A stretch of DNA of 64,000 nucleotides, from assembly GCA_019918135.1 (NCBI GenBank), contig WBZZ01000692.1, positions 1-64,000 on the forward strand. The letters are read 5' to 3'. The DNA is from Paulinella micropora. Taxonomy: Eukaryota > Cercozoa > Imbricatea > Euglyphida > Paulinellidae. This document shows, piece by piece, positions 44,788-52,325 of this stretch; the stretch's first letter is position 1, and each line of letters opens with the position of its first letter. The notes under the pieces are model-generated. The model searched no databases and was not told the origin of the DNA. It worked only from the letters and a program-made list of their open reading frames with translations. The position numbers and the translations under genes were made by a program.

Positions 44788-45254
44788 AAGGGGGGGGGGG
44801 GGGGAGGAAGTGCAGGAGAGAGCGCGAGCGAGCGAGAGAGAGAGAGAGGGGGGGGGGGGGGGGGGGGAGGGGAGAGGGGGGGGGGAGGAGGAGGAGGAGG
44901 AGAGAGTGCGAGAGAGAGAGAGAAAGAAGAAGAAGATGAAGAAGATGAAGAAGAAGATGAAGAAGATGAAGAAGAAGAAGAAGAAGAAGAAGAAGAAGAA
45001 GAAGAAGAAGAAGAAGAAAAAGAAAAAGAAGAGAGAGTGAGAGAGCGAGTGAGAGAAGCGAGTGAGAGAGCGAGTGAGAGAGCGAGTGAGAGAGCGAGTG
45101 AGAGAGCGAGTGAGAGAGCGAGTGAGAGAGCGAGTGAGAGAGCGAGTGAGAGAGCGAGTGAGAGAGCGAGTGAGAGAGCGAGTGAGAGAGCGAGTGTGTG
45201 TGTGTGTGTGTCAGAGAGAGAGAGAGAGTGAGAGAGAGAGAGAGTGATTGAGAG

Positions 45255-45285
<31 letters not shown>

Positions 45286-45605
45286 CGGAGCGGCACTATG
45301 TGTGTGTGTGTGTGTTGTTTCTTGGGGGGGGGGGGGGGGCGGCGGGGCGGGGGGGGGGGGATGTATGTATGTATGTATGTATGTATGCATGTGTGTATGA
45401 GTTATGTATGTATGTGTGTATGTATGTATGTATGTATGTGTGTAGGTAGGAAGGTAGGTAGGTAGGTAGGTAGGTAGGTTTATCACAAATGTATACGAAT
45501 TTATTTATGTATTTAGGTAGGTAGGTAGGTAGGTAGGTAGGTAGGTAGGTAGGTAAATAGGTAGGTAAATAGGTAGGTAGGTAGGTAGGTAGGTAGTAGG
45601 TAGGT
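44788..45605. repeat. Compound microsatellite cluster
   Basis: Successive blocks: G-runs with GAGA (44788-44930), (GAA)n with GAT variants (44925-45030), a 12-base minisatellite GAGAGAGCGAGT repeated about eleven times (45035-45195), TG and GA dinucleotides (45190-45320), a G-rich stretch (45320-45360), (ATGT)n (45360-45440), (GTAG)n (45443-45480) and a second GTAG array (45514-45605). All ORFs across it are repeat translations. Confidence 0.95.
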
Positions 45606-47309
45606 GAGGTCACAATTTTCCCAGCGACGCGCAAGCAGCCCATGTTCCTTGAATCAGAACCGACCCAAGAAACACAAGAAACAATAAGTACGTGGGCTCG
45701 TTCCAGGTATGTGATAAGTAGAAAACACGATTTAAATGTCATAAAGAAAATACAATAAAAATACTGTTGGAAGTAGTGAGTGGTACTGATGGATGGGCAC
45801 GAAATGATAAAGTGACCAGCATAGGAGCAGGGCGTTATGTTGCAGGCTACGGGGATGCAAGTATGAGCAAGTGAAATAAAGCAACACGGAATTCCATACA
45901 GAGGTAGTAAAAGATACTTACTAACAAGATACACGTGAATTTCCGTGTTTCTGGAGGACCTAAGTCACTCGAAACTAGTGTTGTTGCTTAGCAACGATCC
46001 TTGATTTCCAAGTTTTTTTCGAGGAATGAAGGTCAGAAACACACATAAAAAGGCGGAGGTGGCTGAAAATAGCACAGAAGCCCTAGCTAACATGTAAACA
46101 ATGATTTTGGAACAAAAACACGATTAATGAACTATTTTTTCACAATGTCGGTAGGCTAGGTAGATGGTGCATGAGTAGGAAAATTATCTGTTCCTAACCA
46201 GTTCACCAGTGGTATGCAATGGCATGGGTTTGTGTGCTCCTACAAGCAAGCCTGATAAATGTATGTCTTGTCTGACGCAGCCACTTGTGCTTTCGCGCCA
46301 GTGGAGCTTGGAATTTCCTCTTGGTGTTTTGGTAGGTCGTAGATGGTCCGAGACTTACCGAGGTCTGGTGTAGTGTGTGGGTGGCCTCCGCTCTAGTTCC
46401 ATGGCAGACCCCTTCTCCAGGGTCCCAACAAACGTTTCGACTGTTTAGTTGAATGGTACATGTGTGAGGTACTCAAGGCAGCTAGTGCACTGCTTCCCAC
46501 CTACCGCCTTGCAGCCTCTGTGCTCGTGAAGGATTCTGAAGCGAGGCGCCCCGAAATGCCCCGTGCTCTTATTCTTACTTCTATGATGATGACATGTCTC
46601 GAGCTGCATTCACCTCCCTAACTTTTGGTACATCCCTCTTGGGAAAGCTCGAGATGTGTGACACAACCACCGACCGACTATCCATCCACCCCCGATTCAC
46701 AAGACTTTTCCTTCCCTATCTCCGTCTGACTCTAATAGAAAGAGCTGAACGTTCTGCTTGCACTGCTGAGTGCCTCCAGACCTCAGCTTTCGATTCCACT
46801 AAAAACCTTTGCAAACCATGCTCTCTCCAACGAGAAAGCCTCCCTCCTCTCCAAGGTTCCAATTTACCCACCCAGAAAAAGTGGCAAAAAAGCTCAGCTT
46901 TTGGGAAAAGCTCAGCTTATGGCAACGTTGTTACCTTCCTCAAAAAACGGGTCTGATGGGCCAGGCCGACCCCACACCCAGCGGGGCAGGTTTTGACTCA
47001 TTTTTGAGTCTCGGCAATTCGCTGCAGTTTGATTTTTGATTTTCTTGTGGGTACCTGTGGGTGTAAAACTTAAAAAGTGTGTCGTCAGTCTCAGTCTTGC
47101 CTGCTATGTGTGATCCACAGTAGCAATAATCGTGTTGGTTACCAAATATGAAATTGCCTGGCTTTGTAATATTTTGTATGCCTTGAATAGTGTATTCTTA
47201 TCGTGGCTTAATTTTCCTGTTAGAGCTTACTGTGTCCAACTCCAGTTACATTGGACTGTGACGATGGAAATTGATGGGTAAGTCTTCTTTTGACACGTCA
47301 TTTGTAAAA
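45606..47309. other. Host-type DNA, no firm gene
   Basis: About 1.7 kb of mixed composition. One plus-strand frame at 46594-46956 (120 codons, MSRAAFTSLTFGTSLLGKLE) has balanced composition and some Cys, but no family, upstream signal or polyadenylation site, so it is only a possibility. No tRNA or rRNA was recognised. Confidence 0.45.
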
Positions 47310-47380
47310 ATGTATATGTATATGTACATATGTACATACATACATACATACATACATACATACATACATGCATGCATAAA

Positions 47381-47411
<31 letters not shown>

Positions 47412-47569
47412 GTACATACATATACATACATACATACGTATACATACATACATACGTATACATACATACATACGCACACATACATACGTATACATACATA
47501 CGTATACATACATACAATCATACATACATACATACATATATACATACATACATACATACATACATACAT

Positions 47570-47613
<44 letters not shown>
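47310..47613. repeat. (TACA)n tetranucleotide array
   Basis: About 300 bases of TACA/CATA units with GTA and CAC variants, ending in a (CA)n run. Same unit as the ATGT array at 45360 on the opposite strand. Confidence 0.95.
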
Positions 47614-47616
<3 letters not shown>

Positions 47617-47842
47617 TGCCTACATACATACACAAACACGTGCACGTTTGCGGCACAGCCACACGTGTAGGATGCCCGTGTGTCTGTCATAATAATATGT
47701 ACACAGAAAAAAAAATCCCTAATTCTGTTACCCATACTCAACAACCCCATCACAAATAAACACGAAACAACTCCATCACAAAAAAACACGAAAATCTCCA
47801 TATTTCTTTTCAAGAAAAGAAAAAATTAAATGTGCAACATAT

Positions 47843-47910
47843 AGTAGTAGTAGTAGTAGTAGTAGTACTTCCCCCCCCCCCCTCCCTCCCTGCCTCTCTC
47901 TCTCTCTCTC
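47843..47910. repeat. (GTA)n, poly-C and (TC)n at the edge of block C
   Basis: About eight GTA units (47843-47867), then a C-run and a TC repeat, directly before GC-rich coding sequence. Block A also ends at a TC repeat. Confidence 0.9.
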
Positions 47911-48406
47911 TCTCTCGCTCGTGCCCCGCGCGGCCCGGCACTGGCGCTTACTGACTAATCAACGCGTGGCCTTGTGGCACCTGCTCTGCCAGTACCGGGG
48001 CACCGGGCCGCCCCCCGAGTGTTGCACCGGCGAGCTCACGCCGCAGGGGCCCCGCCACCAGGCCCTGTGCCCCTGGGGCCGGCACCGGACGCCGGGGCCG
48101 GCCGTCTCCTTCACTTGCCACCCCGGCGGCCGGCCGGGGGTACCCGACGCGTGCCGTGCGCTAGCCACCGGCGTGCTGCACGGCCGTGTCCGAGCAGTCG
48201 ACGGGCACACACAGGCGGCACTGATCTGGGGGGCCCTGGCCCGGGGCGCCGGCCGCCCGCCGGCCTCGCTGCGCCTCGAGCTCGAGGGGCTCGCCGCGCC
48301 TTACTCGCACCTCGTGACTCTGGCGCTAGACCTGACGGACCCCTGCTCCCCCGGGGGCGGTCCGCTAAGCCGGCCAGCAGCGCCGGCGCAGCTCAGGCAG
48401 AGATAA
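47911..48406 (+). CDS. Partial unrecognised protein at the edge of block C
   Basis: Open frame of about 160 codons with GC-rich codon use and no ATG near its beginning, ending at the TAA at 48404-48406. It contains several Cys/His/Trp (LWHLLCQYRGTGPPPECC, CPWGRHRTPGPAVSFTCHP) and a Leu-rich C-terminal part (ASLRLELEGLAAPYSHLVTL). The missing start and the repeat junction immediately upstream suggest the 5' part lies outside the block. No family was recognised. It converges on the minus-strand gene at 48515-48892. Confidence 0.4.
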
Positions 48407-48514
48407 GCGGGCGGGCTTTTTTTTAATGTACACCCAAAACAGGAGTTTGGGGCGTTGGCAGCCCACACGGGAGCCACCTGCAGGGACGGCAGGAGCCAGG
48501 GGACCTCCGCCGGC

Positions 48515-48892
48515 CTAGGGGTCGGCCGGCTCCTGCAGTCGCACCGACAGCAGCTTCGTGGGGTCTTGCAGTCGCTGTTCCCACAGCAGGTGGCCTTCGA
48601 CCCACACCCGGGACATGTCCAGCATATGCACGTGCCGCCGCCGCGCGGCCGACCAGAAGGTGCGGGTGCAGCAGAAGCTCTTGTCCTGCAGGGCCTGGAT
48701 GCAAGCCGCGCGCAGGTGGGGGCTAGAGCCGAGGCGCAGCCGCGGGTCCGCTAGGTAACGCCAGGACAGCGCCAAGTCCACCAGGCCTTCCTGCGGCACA
48801 CAAGTCGCGGCCAAGATAGGGTTCTCCGTCTCGGGCCGGTACACCAAGGACAGCGGGGCCAAGGGCGGCGGGGCCCAGGACGAGTCCCCCAT
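48515..48892 (-). CDS. Unrecognised 125-residue protein
   Basis: Minus-strand frame from the ATG at 48892 (MGDSSWAPPPLAPLSLVYRP) to a stop at 48515. It has a Pro-rich start, then LALSWRYLADPRLRLG, a Cys/His-containing CCTRTFWSAARRRHVHMLDM and an Arg/Leu C-terminus. An upstream extension without ATG is Gly/Glu/Arg low complexity and was left out. No family was recognised. Confidence 0.4.
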   Translation of the reverse strand: MGDSSWAPPPLAPLSLVYRPETENPILAATCVPQEGLVDLALSWRYLADPRLRLGSSPHLRAACIQALQDKSFCCTRTFWSAARRRHVHMLDMSRVWVEGHLLWEQRLQDPTKLLSVRLQEPADP

Positions 48893-49186
48893 GCCGAAAG
48901 CTTCTGCGGGGTCTGGCAGCTGCCCCGCGCGGCCCCCGCGCGGCACCCTCTCCCCACGCACTTCGCTCCTGGCCACCTCCCCGCGCTCACTTCCTTCCTC
49001 TCCACTTCGCTCCTGGCCGCTTCCCCCCCGGCCCGCCCTTCCACCCTCTCCCCCTCCCTCACGCACGCCCCCCCCCGGTCTTCCTCCGGCTCTCCCTGCC
49101 AGCTCGTGCTGCTGCTGCACACAGAAAAGCAGAGCTCTCTACCTTTGCCACCACTTCCTCTCCCCCCCACCCCCGGTCCCGATCGC

Positions 49187-49459
49187 ATGAGCTGTGGCTC
49201 TTGTTACCAGGAGGGGAAGACCCTGCTTTCGTGCACGGAGTGTGCCGTCGGGGGTTACTGTGCGGACTGCCTCGAGCAGCACAAACTACTGAGTTGTCCA
49301 GGGACGCGGAAGCAGCGGCAGGCCGAGGCAGCGAGCCGGGAGCCAGGGGCTGCGGGCCTCGTCCATTTGCTGCAGAGCTGCCGGATCAGCGAGGACCCCG
49401 AAGAAGATGGCACGTTTGTCTGCGAAGCGTGCCGCGCAGCACAGCAACAGGAGCGCTGA
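49187..49459 (+). CDS. Small zinc-finger protein, MYND/B-box-like
   Basis: A 90-residue protein from the ATG at 49187 (MSCGSCYQEGKTLLSCTECA). Residues 3-38 have paired cysteines and a histidine: C-x2-C-x9-C-x2-C-x5-C-x2-C, then H and C, with a Tyr before the fifth Cys (GGYCADCLEQHKLLSC). This spacing resembles MYND or B-box cross-brace fingers, which bind proteins rather than DNA. A second CxxC pair lies near the C-terminus (VCEACRAAQQQER). It is likely an adaptor or transcription cofactor. A second MYND-type gene lies at 51325-51960. Confidence 0.5.
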   Translation: MSCGSCYQEGKTLLSCTECAVGGYCADCLEQHKLLSCPGTRKQRQAEAASREPGAAGLVHLLQSCRISEDPEEDGTFVCEACRAAQQQER

Positions 49460-49697
49460 CTAACGGAAAGGCCGGAAGGGCTGCGCCGAGAGCGGTGGAC
49501 GGGGGGGGGGTCTGCCCTGGCACCCTTCTTCCAGCAGAGAAAAAGCAAGCCACACTTTTAAAGAAACCTTCATACCGACGACGTGTCTGTGCCCGGCGGC
49601 TGGACGCGCTCGCGCGCGGGCCGGGAGCGGCAGAAGAAGAACGCCGGCCGTAGCTAGCCGGGGGAGGAAAAGGGCCTGGAGGGGGGGGGGGGGGTGG

Positions 49698-50807
49698 CTA
49701 GGACAGGGCCGGGTACGCGGGCAGCCAGTACCACCAATGGCCCCAGTGCCGGCGGTTGGTGCGCCCGACGGCGGCGTCCGCGGGGGAACCCGCTGGTCCC
49801 CACCAGTTGAGGTCCGCGCTCACGGCCCAGCCATCCAGGTCGAAGGCCCGGTAGCTGCCCCGGCGCTCCTCGGCGGCCTCGGGGTGCTGGTAAGCGCCGG
49901 CCCGCCTCCAGAGCACCGGCGGGAGGGTAGGGATCCAGTCGCTGCCGCGGTCCAGGCGCAGCCAGCGCCACCGCCTGCCGGCCCGGCGGAACTCGGACAG
50001 CAGCAGGCTGTTGCCAGCCCGGTCACCAATCTTGGGCGCGCCGAACGTGACGCAGGTGAGGGCCGGGCCGGGGTCCCAGCCCAGCGTGTTGGCCAGGCCC
50101 ACGACTAGGAGCGGCGCCATGGCCCCCCCCAGCGACATGCCCGCCACGTACAGCTCGTCGGGCGGGTGCTGTCGCAGGAGCTCCTGCAGCCGCCAGAAGC
50201 AGGGGGGGGTGGCCGCGCGGAAGAACCCCCGGTGCAGCTTGAGGCTGGGCTCCCGTGGGTTCTCTTGGTAGAATCTCTGGGCCGCCGCGATCAAGCCGTC
50301 CCGCAGGGTCCGCGGGGGAGGGCTTTCCGCCTGCCCCGGGCTGCCCCGGGCTAGGCCGCGCTCCGCGTGGAGGTCCAAATCCAGCCGATGATTAGGCGCG
50401 GTCCACGTCCCGCGGACCGCGATAAAGAATTTGCGCCGCGCGTCTGACCAGCCGACGACGCACCCGGTCTGGGTCCGGGCACAGATCACCGCTTCCACGC
50501 ACAGGTCCGCGCCGCCACTCGTCGCGGCCGGCGGCGCGGCCCGGCACTCGACCTGCCGCCGGTCGTACCAGAAGGCCAGCGCACATTGCCCGTGCCGGCC
50601 CAGCCGCCGGGTGTGGGCTCGCAGTACGCGGCGTGCTTGGGCCGGCGGGAGCGGCGCCCCCTCGCCCGCCAGCCAGTCCCACAGCTGCAGGTCACCGGCG
50701 CGCAGCAGTCGTTGCACACAGGCCGAGGGATAGCACGACACGGACGCCAACACGGCGTTCGCCACCCAGAACGCGAGCGGGGGGTCAGCTGCCGCCCGCG
50801 AGGTCAT
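49698..50807 (-). CDS. Class 3 (alpha/beta-hydrolase) lipase
   Basis: A 369-residue protein from the minus-strand ATG at 50807 (MTSRAAADPPLAFWVANAVL), ending at 49698. The nucleophile elbow GMSLGGA (G-x-S-x-G, about residue 222) follows the beta strand ELYVA. It is followed by CVTFGAPKIGDRAGN, then LDRGSDWIPTLPP (the D-x-[VI]-P-x-LPP block carrying the catalytic Asp, about 290) and AGAYQHPE, with further His in RRHWGHWWYW near the end. An earlier FFIAVRGTWT corresponds to the oxyanion region. This order is diagnostic of Lipase_3 triacylglycerol lipases. No clear signal peptide is seen, so the site of action is unsure. Lipase-like genes occur in several large DNA viruses. The stop is followed by a G-run spacer. 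Confidence 0.8.
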   Translation of the reverse strand: MTSRAAADPPLAFWVANAVLASVSCYPSACVQRLLRAGDLQLWDWLAGEGAPLPPAQARRVLRAHTRRLGRHGQCALAFWYDRRQVECRAAPPAATSGGADLCVEAVICARTQTGCVVGWSDARRKFFIAVRGTWTAPNHRLDLDLHAERGLARGSPGQAESPPPRTLRDGLIAAAQRFYQENPREPSLKLHRGFFRAATPPCFWRLQELLRQHPPDELYVAGMSLGGAMAPLLVVGLANTLGWDPGPALTCVTFGAPKIGDRAGNSLLLSEFRRAGRRWRWLRLDRGSDWIPTLPPVLWRRAGAYQHPEAAEERRGSYRAFDLDGWAVSADLNWWGPAGSPADAAVGRTNRRHWGHWWYWLPAYPALS

Positions 50808-51324
50808 ACTCGAACGGGGCACGCGCCGCTGGGCAGGCGTGCGGGTCGGGAGAAGGGGAGAAACACACAGTTCCCGCCCTTCGCGTGGTTTACCAGGGTA
50901 CCCGGCCGGGAGATGGCCCGGCAGGCGGAGGAAATCCCCTTCCTTGGCCCTCCCCAGGCTCGTCGTGTTTCCTCCCTCCTTCCTCCCATCCCAGCCCCCT
51001 TCCCCTTTGCCCGTGTCTGTGTCAGAGGCTTTCCCTCCCTCTTTTGTTGCTCCCGCAGCCGGGAGGAGGCGCCGGAGGAGGGATCGCTCCCCCCTCCCCC
51101 AGGCAGGCAGAGAGGTTCCTAGCCCGCGCGATTGCCGGGCGTGGCGAGAGCACACCAGAACCAACAGGAACCAAAAGGCCCGCAGCTTTCCACTGGGTAT
51201 TAAAGCCGTGCCAATGGGTCGTGTAGCCCCCCCCGGCCCGGCGCCCGTTCTCTTCAGCTTGCCCCGGCCGGCCCCGGCAGTGCTAGTTCTCGACACGAGA
51301 GAAGGTGGCTTACTTGGCTTTTAA
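50808..51324. other. Spacer upstream of the lipase gene
   Basis: About 500 bases between the lipase start (50807) and the stop of the next minus-strand gene (51325). C/T-rich tracts at 50970-51100. No convincing gene was found; the ORFs through it are shadows. Confidence 0.5.
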
Positions 51325-51960
51325 TCACTCGGGCGGCACAACACCGGCGGCGGGCTCGGGGCGGGGCTCCGGCAGCCGCACGGCCCAGGTCTTCTTGTGC
51401 CACCAGAACCAGCCGGCCGGCAGTGTCTGGGCCAGGTCCGCGGGCCTGACGAGGGCCTCGACCACCAGGCCGGCGCCGGGCTGTTGGGCCAGCAGGTCGC
51501 GGACGTAAGCCTTCTGGGGGACCTCCAGGTCGCGGGCCGGCCAGAACGCGCAGGCCAGGCCGTCCTGGCCGGGCCTGGCCGCCGCGTACACCACGCCGCG
51601 CGCGCCGGGGGGGCGCAGGTTGCGCAGGGCCTCGGCTAGGCCCCCCGGACCGGTGGCGCGCTCCACCAAGAGGCCGGCCAGGGCCCGCTCGGCGCTGCCC
51701 ACGCCGCACACGCCGGCGTGGTGCTCTGCATCGGCCGAGCGGCACTGCCGATCACAGTACCAGGTAGCGTCACACCGGTGGCAGCGGGCGCGGCCGGCCG
51801 GCTGGTCCGCCGCCCACCACGCCTGGCAGGCGGCGCGCCCGCAGAGCTGCCACCGGACTTCGCGGGGTGGGCGCGAGCGCGGGACAACCACGACGCGTCG
51901 TTTCCGCCCGGCCCGCTCCGCGAGGGCGGCGCGGGCCCGGCGCTTGCGCTTGCGGGTCAT
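51325..51960 (-). CDS. MYND-type zinc-finger protein
   Basis: A 211-residue protein from the minus-strand ATG at 51960 (MTRKRKRRARAALAERAGRK). The N-terminal 30 residues are strongly basic and likely a nuclear localisation signal. Around residues 38-90 the pattern CGRAAC, CHRCDATWYCDRQC and HHAGVC gives the C-x2-C, C-x4-YC-x3-C, H-x-C order of a MYND finger. The remainder is Leu/Ala-rich and ends WFWWHKKTWAVRLPEP and a Pro tail. MYND fingers bind Pro-rich peptides in corepressors, and in SMYD enzymes accompany a SET domain; a possible SET-like gene lies 7 kb away. It is divergent from the repeat/nuclease gene at 52326, with 365 bases between starts. Confidence 0.6.
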   Translation of the reverse strand: MTRKRKRRARAALAERAGRKRRVVVVPRSRPPREVRWQLCGRAACQAWWAADQPAGRARCHRCDATWYCDRQCRSADAEHHAGVCGVGSAERALAGLLVERATGPGGLAEALRNLRPPGARGVVYAAARPGQDGLACAFWPARDLEVPQKAYVRDLLAQQPGAGLVVEALVRPADLAQTLPAGWFWWHKKTWAVRLPEPRPEPAAGVVPPE

Positions 51961-52325
51961 GTGTCTTCGTCAGGTTCTGCCACGGAGGGGGAGGGGTGCT
52001 AAAAAGGCTACGGCTGGAGGACTCTGGAGAGTCTGCGCGGTCGCTGCCCGGCGGTCGGCCGCAAGCTGTTTTGTGTGCCGGACGAGGGAGGCCCGGGGAG
52101 AGCAGTCGGGGAGCGCTCCGAGGGGGGGGAGGCGCCCCCCCCGGGTCCCCGCGGTGCGGGCGCCTGCGGGCGCGTGCCGGCCAGACCGGGGGGGGCTTCA
52201 CCGCTGCACCCCTCGCCCACGGGCGCCCCCGCCCGCCGCCTGCCACCGCGCCCCCCCCTCCTCCTCCCCACGCACACCGACAGGCCGCGATTAGGCAGCA
52301 GGACCAGCTCCAACAAGTTAACCGC

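Noticed and set aside
44730-45486. Frames rich in RERV, Ser/Leu, THTY or YLPT repeats
   Set aside because: Pure products of microsatellites; no start context or family content.
46250-46450. Possible tRNA or other small RNA in host-type DNA
   Set aside because: No cloverleaf-compatible stems or B-box-like sequence could be recognised.
47227-47813. Frames rich in YIHT / MYVC repeats
   Set aside because: Translations of the (TACA)n array on both strands.
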